A program made the position numbers and the translations under genes. 64,000 nucleotides of DNA from an uncultured Pseudomonadales bacterium (GTDB lineage: Bacteria > Pseudomonadota > Gammaproteobacteria > Pseudomonadales > Cellvibrionaceae): assembly GCA_947487765.1 (NCBI GenBank), contig CANKXO010000006.1, forward strand, positions 1 to 64,000, written 5' to 3'. Under the pieces are notes generated by a model that saw nothing but the letters and a program-made list of their open reading frames with translations, was not told the DNA's origin and searched no databases. This document shows, piece by piece, positions 54,656-64,000 of the stretch. Position 1 is the stretch's first letter. Each line of letters opens with the position of its first letter.

Positions 54656-55441
54656 CTAAGGTTTGATTCCTTTATGCAGGGCAACCACGCCTCCAGTCAT
54701 GTTGTAGAACTCAGTATTTGCAAAGCCTGCTGAGTTCATCATATCTTTGAGAGTATCTTGGTCGGGATGCATCCGAATGGATTCTGCCAGGTAGCGATAA
54801 CTGTCGGCATCATTGGTGATCAATTTCCCCATCAGTGGGAGTAAACGGAAAGAATATTGGTCGTACACCTTCTCCAGCATGCTGTTTTGGGGTTTGGAAA
54901 ACTCGAGTACTAAAAGTCGTCCCCCCGGTTTTAACACGCGCAGCATTGAGCGTAAGGCCAAGTCTTTATCCGTCACATTGCGCAAACCAAAAGCAATCGT
55001 AATGCAGTCAAACGTGTTATCGGCAAAAGGTAGGTATTGAGCATCCAGTTGAGCGTATTGCACATTACTGTTAACGCCACGGTCGATTAAACGATCCCGC
55101 CCCACATTTAACATGGATGAGTTGATATCAGACAATATCACTTGTCCTTTATCGCCCACCAGTTTGGAAAACTTGTAGGCTAAATCACCGGTGCCTCCGG
55201 CAATATCAAGTACTTTATGGCCTGGGCGTACGGCTGATACCTCAATAGTAAAACGCTTCCATAATCGGTGAATGCCGCCAGACATCAGGTCGTTCATTAA
55301 ATCATACTTACCTGCGACAGAATGAAAAACACCAGCGACTCGTTCAGCTTTATCCTCAACGGCGACTTCTTCAAAGCCAAAGTGCGTTTTTTGGGTAGCG
55401 TGTGTTGGGTTTTCTGTTTTTGCAGGCGTTTCGTCTATCAT
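54656..55441 (-). CDS. ubiE: Ubiquinone/menaquinone methyltransferase UbiE
   Basis: About 261 aa; class I SAM methyltransferase with [20 protein letters not shown] at the N terminus, motif [18 protein letters not shown], and the UbiE signature [17 protein letters not shown] and LVLEFSKP. It C-methylates demethoxyubiquinol or demethylmenaquinol. The frame opens with GTG at 55450, but the ATG at 55441 is as good and gives the usual length. It is the first gene of the ubiE-J-B operon. Confidence 0.97.
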   Translation of the reverse strand: MIDETPAKTENPTHATQKTHFGFEEVAVEDKAERVAGVFHSVAGKYDLMNDLMSGGIHRLWKRFTIEVSAVRPGHKVLDIAGGTGDLAYKFSKLVGDKGQVILSDINSSMLNVGRDRLIDRGVNSNVQYAQLDAQYLPFADNTFDCITIAFGLRNVTDKDLALRSMLRVLKPGGRLLVLEFSKPQNSMLEKVYDQYSFRLLPLMGKLITNDADSYRYLAESIRMHPDQDTLKDMMNSAGFANTEFYNMTGGVVALHKGIKP

Positions 55442-55510
55442 CAGCTTCACTTTATCGTATATTGCAATGGCGCTATTGTAACCGTTGGCCCTGTTTTTGT
55501 CTTTGTTAGG

Positions 55511-56731
55511 CTAACGTAAGTTAGCCATTGGGTCAGGGTTATATAAAGTAGTTTGCCTATTAGCGGAAAGGGCTGATCTGGTAGCAGGGGTTTCGCAAGT
55601 ACTATTAGATATGTGATAAAGCGCTGCCGCGTACATTGTTTCCATTGGGTCAGCAAAAGGATGAGAAGTATCATCCGTCGCCAGACAAATAGGGTCGATG
55701 CCATCGAAATATTCTCCATTGCCTAACTCATTTACCACGTCGAATGTAATGGGGTTTAGTGTTTTGTCTGCAAAATTAAAACCGACAGAGCCCACAGGTT
55801 TGCCGCACGTTGTATCACCAATGGTAATGACATCCACATTGATCCCCGCCATCGCATTAATCACCAATTCACTTGCAGAGCAAGTACCAGGAAGTGTCAG
55901 TACATATAAACGATTTAAATTAAGTGAGTTGGTTAGCGATAAAAAGTCGAAGGCTTGATTTTGCCGGGTATGCTTATCATTCCATTCAAGCCGTGCAACA
56001 TCAGAATCTATTCCATTAATGCCAACAATATAGGAGGCGAGTTCTTGTGCGGTGGTGACTCGACCGCCACCGTTATAACGCAAATCCAAAACCAGCTCAT
56101 CAATATCGGCTTGGGCAAAGGTCGTAAATGTTGTTGCAAGCTCATTTTTGGTGGGTTCAATAAAACTGGAAAGCGCTAAATAACCAATATCGACTCCATT
56201 ATGATTTTGAATATCGGTAGTGAGTACGGTATTCATTCTGACAAGGCCAACATCCAATACGCGTACGATCCTGGCGCCTTGTCTATTTATGTCCAGTGTA
56301 ATGGTATTGCCAACGCGTGATGACGAAACAATTATGTCGCCCCGTTGTATATCAGATCTTCCCGCGGCGGAGTCATCAAAAACATAAATGACGGTATTGG
56401 TAACTGCTTGCTGAAAAAAGCCCAGCCCTTGGTAAGTACCTTCTTCAAAAAAGTTTGACTGTGCTGCTTGATCGGCAATATAACTGAATCGATCTGATGG
56501 AATCGTCAAGGCTGCGAGCATGGCTTCTGCTGAATCATAGGCATTGATATCAACAGTGGATGGTAGTTGATCGTAATATAAATAATAATCACGCATAACA
56601 TCCAGCACAAATTGCTTTTGTTCTGTAGAGCCAGTATTGGAACCATTGCTTCCACCACCCCCACCTCCGCAAGAGAGCAGAGTGAAGGGAAGCATTAGAA
56701 AAATAATCATTTTTTGCGTGATGATTTGCAT
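55511..56731 (-). CDS. S41 family peptidase lipoprotein
   Basis: This 406-aa C-terminal-processing-type protease has a lipobox LLSCGGGGGG (Cys 21). A PDZ-like segment GLGFFQQAVTNTVIYVFDDS, AAGRSDIQRGDIIVSS follows. The S41 core contains DIDELVLDLRYNGGG and the nucleophile in LPGTCSASELVINA. The lysine partner is usually about 25 residues later, in a GDTTCGKPVG stretch that is present here. It is probably an outer-membrane lipoprotein protease of unknown target. It is upstream of ubiE on the same strand, but not obviously in its operon. Confidence 0.88.
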   Translation of the reverse strand: MQIITQKMIIFLMLPFTLLSCGGGGGGSNGSNTGSTEQKQFVLDVMRDYYLYYDQLPSTVDINAYDSAEAMLAALTIPSDRFSYIADQAAQSNFFEEGTYQGLGFFQQAVTNTVIYVFDDSAAGRSDIQRGDIIVSSSRVGNTITLDINRQGARIVRVLDVGLVRMNTVLTTDIQNHNGVDIGYLALSSFIEPTKNELATTFTTFAQADIDELVLDLRYNGGGRVTTAQELASYIVGINGIDSDVARLEWNDKHTRQNQAFDFLSLTNSLNLNRLYVLTLPGTCSASELVINAMAGINVDVITIGDTTCGKPVGSVGFNFADKTLNPITFDVVNELGNGEYFDGIDPICLATDDTSHPFADPMETMYAAALYHISNSTCETPATRSALSANRQTTLYNPDPMANLR

Positions 56732-56798
56732 TCGTTACTATCCATTTAAATACGGGCTAATATTTTTTGCTTGGCGGGTATTCTTGTAGGGCAGACTT

Positions 56799-57659
56799 TT
56801 AAACTAGAATCTCTCCCATTGATTGCCCCATTAATACTGGAGATTGTGCTTCAAGCGTTTCAGTCCAATCGGCAACACCTTCACCCAATAGAACGATAGC
56901 GGTTGAACCCAATTTGAAACGGCCCATTTCGTCGCCTTTTTCAAAGTTGATTGGCGTGTTATTGCCTACGTTATAATCCCATGTGCGAATTTGTTTCTTA
57001 ATGGGGGTGACTAAACCTGCCCATGTCGTTTCGATGCTGGCAACAATCATTGCACCAACAAGGATGACTGCCATTGGTCCCGCGGTAGTAGAAAAAAGGC
57101 AGACAACGCGCTCGTTACGTGCGAATAACCGAGGTACATTTTCTGCAGTCGTCTCGTTCACAGAAAATAAATCGCCGGGTACATGAATCATTGACTCTAG
57201 TGTGCCCGCTAAAGGCATATGGACGCGATGGTAATCTTTAGGCGACAGGTAGACTGTGGCGAAATGCCCATTTTGGAACTTTTCTGCATGGGCTTTATCG
57301 CCACCCACTAACTCCTGCAAGCTGTACTCTTGTCCTTTGGCCTGAAAAATACGCCCATGTTCTATTTTGCCCAGCTGGCTGATGCAGCCGTCAGCCGGGC
57401 AGGCGATAGCATTAGGCTCGTCACTGATAGGGCGTTGTCCCTCAGCCAGAGGACGAGTAAAAAAGTCGTTAAAGTGCTGATAGCTCTCCGGGTCAGGGTT
57501 GGCGGCAATGCTCATGTCGACCTTATAACGTTTAATGAACCATTCGATTAGCGGCTTTTTGATCCAGGAGACGGTGCATTCAGCAAAGAATCCGGCAACG
57601 TGAGACAATAAATGTTGGGGAGCAAGGTGTTGAAATAGAACAAATAAGGCAGTTTTCAT
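56799..57659 (-). CDS. psd: Phosphatidylserine decarboxylase
   Basis: This 286-aa proenzyme has the self-cleavage motif in FKLGSTAIVLLGEG (LGST, about residue 250), the conserved YLSPKDYHRVHMPLAG block and a short membrane-binding N terminus. Cleavage at the Ser gives a pyruvoyl enzyme that converts phosphatidylserine to phosphatidylethanolamine. The size equals E. coli Psd, so it is complete. Confidence 0.97.
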   Translation of the reverse strand: MKTALFVLFQHLAPQHLLSHVAGFFAECTVSWIKKPLIEWFIKRYKVDMSIAANPDPESYQHFNDFFTRPLAEGQRPISDEPNAIACPADGCISQLGKIEHGRIFQAKGQEYSLQELVGGDKAHAEKFQNGHFATVYLSPKDYHRVHMPLAGTLESMIHVPGDLFSVNETTAENVPRLFARNERVVCLFSTTAGPMAVILVGAMIVASIETTWAGLVTPIKKQIRTWDYNVGNNTPINFEKGDEMGRFKLGSTAIVLLGEGVADWTETLEAQSPVLMGQSMGEILV

Positions 57660-57733
57660 AGACGTTATCAGGACAATGATCAGGCTAGTGGCAGAGTAAA
57701 AGTATTATTGGCCGGGCATTGTAGCGGAATGAA

Positions 57734-59248
57734 TCAGGATTCACACTGCTTGAGTGATTGTAAAAGCTGTTTACCAATGGCTTTGAATTGCTGTTGTTTA
57801 TTGTTATTCCATTGATGATGATCGCAGGCGATGATTGCGTAAGGCTTACCTTGATGGAACAAGGACATTAAGCCGCAGGGGCGCGGTTGCCAATACTGGG
57901 TAATTGCCGAGGGTAGTTGTTGAGTAATGCGCGTTAACTGAGCAGAGTCTATTGATAAGGCCATAGGCTTTTCGAGTAAGGCTTTCAGTAGTTGACCACA
58001 GTCTTTAAAATCGATATCAAGTGCTGCTATTTCCTGTGAATTTCCCTGGTTTGAAAAGCCATAGCTAAAAGGTACTTGCAGGCGTTGCCCCGCTATTTTG
58101 AAGATCATGCAATGTTCAACTTTTGTGCCCTCTGTTAACGCTTCTAGGGCCAATTGCAGGCAGGTGTGAGAATGCCGAGCCTCTCCGAGCTGTAATAAGT
58201 ATTGTTGAACAATGGCTGCCGTATCGGTTGATTGCTTCTCTGATAGTTCTCTATGCAGACCACGATAGCGATAGAGCGGTGTAAATTGACCGCTCATCGA
58301 GCTAGGTAATTGAATCGTATTGGCTGCTTCAATAATGGCATTGTGCAAGGCTTCTTCAGTCATATTGAGGTGGCGTGCCAATAGCGTTGAGTAGCGTTGT
58401 GCGTGTTTCCCGTTCCAGTCAAGATACATGGCGAGCACGTAATGATTGATGAGGTAAATGCCGGTTTCGGGGGAATATAAACGATGCTTTGCCGGTTTAT
58501 CCTGTTTTACCCAGTCTGATAATTGTTTGGGGTCAATACACCGTGCTTTGCTCCAGAATGCCTTGTCTTCACTAAAATCAATGGCGAGTGACTTAAGGGT
58601 CGTTTCAGGTAATGACAGGAATTTTGGCGTATTCTTCAGTAAGCTACGTAATGAAAACCCCAATTTTTTCTGGCTCAGAGGCTCTAATGCTTGCTGTTTT
58701 TCACTGGCAAGGGTTTGTCCTTGTTGCATCAATTTAGGAGCTGCTTTCCACATGAGCCACAAGGGCGCATTAAAAAGCAGGCAGGGCAGAAAAAAGCGTG
58801 CGCCACGAGTGCCATGTTTTTCAGGCAATAAACGGCTACCAAGTTGTGCGGCAAACAGGCTGGCTGATAGTAACTCTCGTTGGCCTTTATAGGCTGCTTT
58901 CTCTTTCGGCGACTCTTTAATGATTTGTTTTATTTGCTGTGTGCCCAGTAGCCCTATTAAATGGACTAGTCCTTGTATATTGCTGTCTCTCCCCTTTAGT
59001 TGTTGAATGACCCTTGTGTGGAGCTTGAGGCATAAAGCCGGGTCTTGACCAACCAGTGCCGCCAGCCGTTCAGTTGAAGACGCTGGGTCAGACATTTCTT
59101 TAAGGATTTTCTGGGTGACATTGCTGTCGAGTGGCAGAGTGTAGCCTGGTAATTTAGAGAGCCACACTGCCAAGCGTGTATTTCCCTCAGATGTCTTTGG
59201 GGTGGCTTTTTGTTGGGGGTGGGCCTTAAGCAGGCTTTGAGCATTCAT
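57734..59248 (-). CDS. HDOD domain signalling protein
   Basis: This 504-aa cytoplasmic protein has an N-terminal HDOD-type region (LPLDSNVTQKILKEMSDPAS, LAALVGQDPALCLKLH, LIGLLGTQQIKQII). The C-terminal part resembles a GAF-like sensor (VEHCMIFKIAGQRLQVPFSY). HDOD proteins work in regulation of motility, virulence or cell cycle; no catalytic HD pair is required. It lies upstream of psd on the same strand with a 74-bp gap. Confidence 0.8.
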   Translation of the reverse strand: MNAQSLLKAHPQQKATPKTSEGNTRLAVWLSKLPGYTLPLDSNVTQKILKEMSDPASSTERLAALVGQDPALCLKLHTRVIQQLKGRDSNIQGLVHLIGLLGTQQIKQIIKESPKEKAAYKGQRELLSASLFAAQLGSRLLPEKHGTRGARFFLPCLLFNAPLWLMWKAAPKLMQQGQTLASEKQQALEPLSQKKLGFSLRSLLKNTPKFLSLPETTLKSLAIDFSEDKAFWSKARCIDPKQLSDWVKQDKPAKHRLYSPETGIYLINHYVLAMYLDWNGKHAQRYSTLLARHLNMTEEALHNAIIEAANTIQLPSSMSGQFTPLYRYRGLHRELSEKQSTDTAAIVQQYLLQLGEARHSHTCLQLALEALTEGTKVEHCMIFKIAGQRLQVPFSYGFSNQGNSQEIAALDIDFKDCGQLLKALLEKPMALSIDSAQLTRITQQLPSAITQYWQPRPCGLMSLFHQGKPYAIIACDHHQWNNNKQQQFKAIGKQLLQSLKQCES

Positions 59249-59493
59249 GACTTATACTATAGATCACAATTGTGATGGCTTACGAATTAAATCTAATAGC
59301 TAGTACATGACGCCTGCTTTGATAGGCGCCGCGAAATCACAAATAGTTTGGCACTGAAAAACTTGATAACCAAAAAAACAGAATAAACATCTGGAATATT
59401 CACAAAAGCTTTCTATACTGGAAAGTATATGCTGGGTTTTTAAGATGCGACTTTTATATTAAAAAACAGCTAAAGTAATCTAAGGTTGTAAAT

Positions 59494-61131
59494 ATGAAAG
59501 TAAGTCAAATATTAAGTATACATGTAATTGTGGTAGTTATACTAATGATCACTCCTGTGATTGCATTAAAATGGGTAAGCATTAAGAGTCAAGATGCTTT
59601 ACAGAAAAATAACGAAATTTATTCCTTGGTATTGGTGGAATTACGTCGCATTGATGGCTCACTTAAGAATTCTAGATTTCATGCCTATGCGGGTTTTATG
59701 CATGATAAAAACTTAAGTGTTGCTGGTTATCATGCGCACCCTTTTCAACTACACGTTGATGTTGTAAATAATGAATTAAAATCAGCTAATGAAAGATGGA
59801 AAGCCATTTTAAGCAATATCTCTTCGTCTAACACATACTACGAAGAAATACTGTCTCTGAAGAGTCAGTACGATGATTATATGTCTGCAGGCAGCAAACC
59901 CGTTGTAAAAGCTCTTCAAGAAAAAGACTGGGATTCAATAGTCCGATTTGTTACGGCTGCTATACCTCAATATGCGGATTTCTCTGACTCTATACAGCAG
60001 TTACAGGATCAGATTACCCAGCAAGCGGAAATAGCCTATGAAAGCTCTCAAGAAGAGCTTTCAAAGCTGTCATTCTCTTTGATGGTCCTATATGCGCTGT
60101 CAGCATTAATTTATGTTGTGTTTTCGTTTTGGCTGAAACGCAAAATAATTACTCCTTTGCGTGAAAACATTCAAGTTGCTAAAAAAATTTCGCAAGGAGA
60201 CCTAACATCGAATACCCTTATGAAAACAAATGATGAATTTGGCGCGCTATCAAATGCGATGGAAGTGATGCGCAAGCAGCTTTCTGAAATGATTCATCAT
60301 ATTATATTAGAATCAGATCATGTAGGAAGCTATAGTGAAAAATTAAAATCTGCTTCGCAAAGAGTAGCTGAAAGTATTCAAAATCAGATGCTAGGTCTTA
60401 CGACAGCCGCTTCATCGTTAGAAGAGTTATTGGTCAACATTGAGAATCTGAGTGAAAATGCAAAAAACACTAATGAAAAAGCGGAATATGCTGAAGATGC
60501 TGCGACACAGAGCATGGCGCGAATTAACGATACAGAATCTGGTGTGCAAGTAGTATCAACACGACTAACCACTACTAGCCAACAGATTGAAGAGCTTTCG
60601 GAGCAAGTAAAAGAGATTAGTAGCATTACTGGTGTAATTCAAGATGTAGCTGCACAAACAAATTTATTAGCTTTAAATGCTGCAATTGAAGCTGCTAGAG
60701 CTGGGGAGCAAGGTAGGGGGTTTGCTGTCGTTGCAGATGAAGTTAGAAATCTTGCCGCAACGACTACTCAGTCCGTAGATAAAATTTCAGTGATGATTAC
60801 TAATATACAAGCTAACTCGTCACAGACTGTTACAAGCATGGAAGATAGTTGTAATGAAGCAGAAAAAGTAGTAAGCACAGCAGGAATTGCTAAAGGATCA
60901 ATCCATTCAATTAACGAAGCAACCTCAATACTCAAAGACCTTATTTCTGAAATTACTCGTTCATTACTCGAACAGAAAGCATCATCAAACAACTTATCGA
61001 AAAATGTAGACTCTGTCGCTGAGCTTTCTCGCCAAAATAATGAGTTAGTCGAACATGTGTCAATAATGTCCGATGACTTAACGAAAACATCTGAAAAGCT
61101 AAAAGTATCAGTTTCTGGGTTCAGAATCTAA
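59494..61131 (+). CDS. Methyl-accepting chemotaxis protein
   Basis: This 545-aa chemoreceptor has membrane helix 1 (about residues 8-28, [20 protein letters not shown]). A helical periplasmic sensor of about 160 residues with no recognised ligand motif follows. Helix 2 (about 190-212, [20 protein letters not shown]), a HAMP linker ([20 protein letters not shown]) and the signalling tip [36 protein letters not shown] complete it. It is the second chemoreceptor in the window. AAGG lies about nine bases before the ATG. A terminator follows at 61176. Confidence 0.93.
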   Translation: MKVSQILSIHVIVVVILMITPVIALKWVSIKSQDALQKNNEIYSLVLVELRRIDGSLKNSRFHAYAGFMHDKNLSVAGYHAHPFQLHVDVVNNELKSANERWKAILSNISSSNTYYEEILSLKSQYDDYMSAGSKPVVKALQEKDWDSIVRFVTAAIPQYADFSDSIQQLQDQITQQAEIAYESSQEELSKLSFSLMVLYALSALIYVVFSFWLKRKIITPLRENIQVAKKISQGDLTSNTLMKTNDEFGALSNAMEVMRKQLSEMIHHIILESDHVGSYSEKLKSASQRVAESIQNQMLGLTTAASSLEELLVNIENLSENAKNTNEKAEYAEDAATQSMARINDTESGVQVVSTRLTTTSQQIEELSEQVKEISSITGVIQDVAAQTNLLALNAAIEAARAGEQGRGFAVVADEVRNLAATTTQSVDKISVMITNIQANSSQTVTSMEDSCNEAEKVVSTAGIAKGSIHSINEATSILKDLISEITRSLLEQKASSNNLSKNVDSVAELSRQNNELVEHVSIMSDDLTKTSEKLKVSVSGFRI

Positions 61132-61175
61132 ACCACTACACCTATAACTTAACTTTTGCGCCACTTAAGACATAA

Positions 61176-61200
61176 AAAACCTACTAATATAGTAGGTTTT
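61176..61200 (+). terminator. Intrinsic terminator after the chemoreceptor gene
   Basis: Perfect 10-bp stem AAAACCTACT / AGTAGGTTTT with a 5-nt loop. It can serve both the plus-strand chemoreceptor and the minus-strand gene ending at 61228. Confidence 0.75.
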
Positions 61201-61227
61201 CGCATTAGGATAAGCTGAAAAATTGAT

Positions 61228-61773
61228 TTACTTATTGGCTTCTAAATAACTTACCACTTCATCCGCATTAGTGACTCGATATAACGGCGCACCTAAGCCT
61301 CTAAGCGCTTTATTTGCCTTGTAGAATTTCGGAGTAAATACAAAGCCTGAATGTTTAATCGAATCTTTAAAGCTTTTTCCAATAAAAATATCGACACTAC
61401 CATCCTTATGTACCTTAGTTTTAATCGATCGATTTTTATACTCATACTGTTTAACTTTACCTAAACAATGCGACTCAATTTCTTCTGGCGTAATTAGGCA
61501 ATAGCCTTTATTGCGTAAGAATCTTGCACGTGAATAAGCAGGCCAAATGAAAAAGTAAACAATACTTAATATTATTGGCGTAGAGAAAAGTGCTATCCAC
61601 CAATTGATATCGGAGGGTATATCACGGTCAAAAAGACTGTACAATAATAAATAAAGTACTGACAAAATAATGATCGACCACAAAGAAAAAACTATCCCTC
61701 CTATTTTCTCAATAAGCAAAAAATAGAATCGGCCATTATAATTAATATGAGTAGTCGATATTGCGCTTTTCAT
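61228..61773 (-). CDS. Small membrane protein, putative immunity protein
   Basis: This 181-aa protein has two membrane helices near the N terminus (KIGGIVFSLWSIIILSVLYL and WIALFSTPIILSIVYFFIW). A cytoplasmic or periplasmic basic domain follows (EYKNRSIKTKVHKDG, FVFTPKFYKANKALRGLG). No family is recognised. The ATG is 3 bp after the stop of the preceding hydrophobic protein, and both follow hcp, so an immunity role at the inner membrane is a reasonable inference. It could equally be an accessory protein. Confidence 0.6.
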   Translation of the reverse strand: MKSAISTTHINYNGRFYFLLIEKIGGIVFSLWSIIILSVLYLLLYSLFDRDIPSDINWWIALFSTPIILSIVYFFIWPAYSRARFLRNKGYCLITPEEIESHCLGKVKQYEYKNRSIKTKVHKDGSVDIFIGKSFKDSIKHSGFVFTPKFYKANKALRGLGAPLYRVTNADEVVSYLEANK

Positions 61774-61776
61774 AAT

Positions 61777-62448
61777 CTAAAAAACCTTTTCTGCTATATT
61801 CCAAGCATATTGAAACTCCACCGACACAGCGAACCCAGCGCCTCCGACACCTCCTAAGTAATGACCCGTATTGCCACCCGTAAACATAACTTCCCACTCT
61901 ATACCAACAATAAATGTACCAGAAGCGTTAAAATCACCCCCCCAGCCTGTTAATCCTTCGCGAGGGCCATTATAGTAGAATGCACCAACAGTAGTGGATA
62001 GTCCTACCGTTGCACCAGCAGCTAGACCAGCAAAGCCAATAACAGAAAAGCCTTCTTTATCAAGAGCAAGAAAAAAACCTACAACACCACCAAGGCCAAG
62101 GGTTTTTGTTATTTCCACCATCGCGCCAACGGTATTCCCACCTACAATGTCATCCCAACCACTTCTAATTGAGTCGGATAAAATATCAATGATTTTCTCT
62201 TCTGGGACTTCCACATGCTCCGCGACTTCGCCCAAATTTTCCTTAGCGAACTTCACCGCCTTAGCAATATATTTATCTTGCTCAGATAATGTACCCTCAT
62301 CTTCATTGATCGAAAATTGGGCTGTATATTGTGCGACGTCAACAGGACAATATTTAACAGCAATAGGGTGAGGTAATTCACCCTTGCGGACAATATCATT
62401 GGCGTAAATGGCTGTTGTTTTAAAGTAATGCTCTGTCCAATGGTCCAT
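61777..62448 (-). CDS. Glycine-rich hydrophobic protein, putative T6SS cargo
   Basis: This 223-aa protein has no recognised family. The N-terminal half is polar and helical (KYIAKAVKFAKENLGEVAEH). From about residue 115 it is Gly/Ala/Val-rich, with stretches such as TLGLGGVVGFFLALD, IGFAGLAAGATVGLSTTVG, and GHYLGGVGGAGFAVSVEF. The look is that of a colicin-like or pore-forming toxin domain. It has a strong Shine-Dalgarno (GGGAGG, six bases before the ATG) and lies 14 bp after hcp. Effector function is inferred from context and composition only. Confidence 0.6.
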   Translation of the reverse strand: MDHWTEHYFKTTAIYANDIVRKGELPHPIAVKYCPVDVAQYTAQFSINEDEGTLSEQDKYIAKAVKFAKENLGEVAEHVEVPEEKIIDILSDSIRSGWDDIVGGNTVGAMVEITKTLGLGGVVGFFLALDKEGFSVIGFAGLAAGATVGLSTTVGAFYYNGPREGLTGWGGDFNASGTFIVGIEWEVMFTGGNTGHYLGGVGGAGFAVSVEFQYAWNIAEKVF

Positions 62449-62462
62449 ATATAACCTCCCTG

Positions 62463-62951
62463 TTATTTTTTAGTATTTGTCGCCGTATCAAAACCAACAG
62501 AGATAGGCGCAGCAGCATTACCATCTTCGTCGTAAGGGATATACTTCACTTCCATTTCCACAAAGCTTAAAGTAATTTTTTCGTGTGGACGATTGATACT
62601 TTGGGATTGAGCCGCAAAAGAATAGTCGCTCATTAAGGCGTTTTTCAGAACCAGCTCTAAAAAAACATCTGAACCACTGCCCGCGCCGGTTTTTGTGAAG
62701 TGAATGGTGACGTCTTTACCAGTACCACAGCATGACTCTAGAAAAGCTTTCGGCGTAGCATTATCCGTATATTTGGTAATGACTAAATCTTTGATTTCCG
62801 TATTACTGGACTCCCTGTCGCCCTTGGTCGAGGTAGCAGACGTTATCGCACGCGATATATCGTAACTACAACTTAACACATCCATCCAACCCTCGTGAGC
62901 TTGGTCTGAACATTCCCCTTTAATACCATCGTAATTAACATAAATAGACAT
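62463..62951 (-). CDS. hcp: Hcp family type VI secretion tube protein
   Basis: This 162-aa protein has the Hcp pattern: MSIYVNYDGIKGECSDQAHE, GWMDVLSCSYDISRAI, the central KDLVITKYTDNATPKAFLES block, and the SQSINRPHEKITLSFVEMEV strand pair. Hcp hexamers stack into the T6SS inner tube and often carry effectors. No other T6SS gene (tssB/C, clpV, vgrG) is in the window, so this is an orphan hcp linked to its own downstream cargo pair. The ATG lacks a visible Shine-Dalgarno. Confidence 0.93.
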   Translation of the reverse strand: MSIYVNYDGIKGECSDQAHEGWMDVLSCSYDISRAITSATSTKGDRESSNTEIKDLVITKYTDNATPKAFLESCCGTGKDVTIHFTKTGAGSGSDVFLELVLKNALMSDYSFAAQSQSINRPHEKITLSFVEMEVKYIPYDEDGNAAAPISVGFDTATNTKK

Positions 62952-63447
62952 AACTAATAGGTTTTAATAGCTGTTATTTGTCCCTATACCCTGTCGGTGT
63001 ATACCAACAAACAAACCGATCGGAAGGCTATAATAATTTACCAAGGGCAGCGAATAATGCTCTATCAAATCGTGAAGTAGTTAGCATAAAAAGGGGAACT
63101 ATTTACGTCTCTTTTTTATAATGTAGAACTGTGCGCCACGTCAGCGGCGCTTCGCTTTTTTAATTCGTGCGCCTTTGGTACATGGTTGATAGAAGCCCTT
63201 TAAAAACTGTTGTAACTAATGGCTTGTATCGGCTAGTAATAAATATCTGATACTAATGTTGGCAGGGTAATGCTAAATGCTCTAAAGCCTTGCCTTTGAG
63301 TGTAAGGTGGTTTGTTGAAAACAGCAGCTAAAGTGCTGTTTTCCTAGAGTAAGCGTCACGCTATAAAGGGAGTTAAACGATTATTTATCTCGTCAATTAT
63401 TAGATCCATGGCCTTCACAATGTAGAGCTATTTACCATAAGAACCGG
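62952..63447. other. Non-coding gap upstream of hcp
   Basis: No convincing open frame is present in about 500 bp. It holds a GCGCC/GGCGC hairpin near 63130-63155 with a T-run after TTCGC, the terminator at 63318-63342, and presumably the hcp promoter, which I could not identify. A TATACC...GGTGTATA partial inverted repeat lies near 62987-63005. Confidence 0.5.
63318..63342. terminator. Intrinsic terminator
   Basis: Perfect 9-bp stem AAAACAGCA / TGCTGTTTT with a 7-nt loop. It sits about 105 bp after the minus-strand gene ending at 63448 and can terminate that transcript. Confidence 0.65.
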
Positions 63448-63831
63448 TTAACGAAGATGATACAGTTCATACTCAATCGCCATACAAATATATTCCACCC
63501 ACACGCCGAGTTGCTGTGTGCTTTCTTTCTCGTGAAGCAAGTCAATGATAGATTTAAAATACACAAGGCTATTATTGATAATGTCCTTGGCATGATCATT
63601 CATCGGCCATTCAATCGTAATAAACAATGACTGGATATTATCCAACGTTGTCGATGCTAAAAATAAATCGACATCATCACCATATAACTCTTGCAAGGTG
63701 AGGGATACGTGGGACAATAAACTTACACAATATGAAAAGGTGTTTTTTGGGGAGTCTTTTATTGCTGGATTGAGATTAATAGTGGGGGCTGTGTTCAGTA
63801 TCGGTGACACGGGGTTGAGTGGTTTTATCAT
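63448..63831 (-). CDS. Hypothetical protein
   Basis: About 127 aa with no recognised family. A proline-rich start (MIKPLNPVSPILNTAP) is followed by helices such as FSYCVSLLSHVSLTLQELY and SLVYFKSIIDLLHEKES. The frame continues upstream to 63981, but the ATG at 63831 has AAAGGA eight bases before it and is the best start. It has no signal peptide or membrane segment. It is on the same strand as the hcp unit, about 500 bp upstream of it and separated by a terminator, so a functional link is not implied. Confidence 0.55.
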   Translation of the reverse strand: MIKPLNPVSPILNTAPTINLNPAIKDSPKNTFSYCVSLLSHVSLTLQELYGDDVDLFLASTTLDNIQSLFITIEWPMNDHAKDIINNSLVYFKSIIDLLHEKESTQQLGVWVEYICMAIEYELYHLR

Positions 63832-64000
63832 TTCAAAGTCCTTTATTTCCATTGAATAGTTACAACACATCAGTAATCCACCCTTAAGGTATTTAAAGGT
63901 GGACAGGAGGGTGATAACAGTTCCGAAGTTCTGCTCCGAGTATTTCCCGAAAGTATTGTATTCCTCAGACCTCCCGTCCATGACGACGAGAGATAGCGAA

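Noticed and set aside
55447-55719. 90-aa open frame overlapping the 3' end of the S41 protease gene
   Set aside because: It lies in another frame of the same strand, has no ribosome binding site, and runs through the coding sequence of a clear S41 peptidase.
61228-62951. Complete type VI secretion locus
   Set aside because: Only hcp is present. No tssB/C, tssM, clpV or vgrG homologue is in the window, so this is an orphan unit.
63832-63981. Extended 177-aa form of the last minus-strand gene
   Set aside because: The ATG at 63831 has AAAGGA at ideal spacing. The upstream part is not supported, though the window edge limits judgement.

Overview
The window looks like a chromosomal segment of a marine-type gammaproteobacterium. 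The evidence is the low to moderate G+C by eye, the ubiE-ubiJ-ubiB order, psd, radA, an NfeD/SPFH pair, Tat-exported PhoX, and protein families typical of Cellvibrionales-like and related Gammaproteobacteria. No rRNA, tRNA, CRISPR array or insertion sequence was recognised.

Layout. 1-1340: the tail of what looks like an integron-type cassette array. A folded attC-like site at 1-79 is followed by three small same-strand genes, each ending in the same ~46-bp repeat. 1466-8406: housekeeping and accessory genes (chemoreceptor, SIMPL protein, RadA, RidA family, and a divergent DJ-1/MocR pair around a perfect 24-bp palindrome). 8564-28932: a large aryl polyene pigment cluster with three transcription units. 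Unit A (+, 8564-16693) carries ketosynthases, a chain-length-factor-like protein, two hotdog dehydratase-like proteins, a halogenase-like flavoprotein, a glycosyltransferase and an acyltransferase. Unit B (-, 18866-25419) carries a ketoreductase, an MMPL exporter, a LolA-like protein, a thioesterase, an ACP, a PlsC-like acyltransferase and a chorismatase. Unit C (+, 25682-28932) carries an ACP, an AMP-dependent ligase and a second halogenase-like flavoprotein. A cytochrome P460 / ECF sigma / anti-sigma unit (16794-18692) sits between A and B.

Inferred pathway: the chorismatase makes a hydroxybenzoate from chorismate, the ligase loads it on an ACP, and the KS/CLF, KR and paired dehydratases extend a polyene. 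The flavoproteins may halogenate it, and the acyltransferases, LolA-like protein and MMPL protein place it in the outer membrane. The overall logic is xanthomonadin-like.

28988-31308: MipA/OmpV, TauE/SafE and PilZ proteins. 31471-43612: a surface redox module with DUF3570, DUF4266, a TlpA-like thioredoxin, two beta-barrel proteins, three proteins with CxxCH haem motifs, and a Tat-exported DUF1501-like protein. 43658-61131: a Trm112/N2227-like methyltransferase, PhoX, a lipoprotein with SPFH and NfeD, a GT4 glycosyltransferase with UDP-glucuronate decarboxylase, DUF488, ubiB-ubiJ-ubiE, an S41 protease, psd, an HDOD protein and a second chemoreceptor. 61228-62951: an orphan hcp (type VI secretion) followed by a glycine-rich hydrophobic protein and a small membrane protein, a plausible undescribed effector/immunity pair. 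The window ends with one unrecognised gene.
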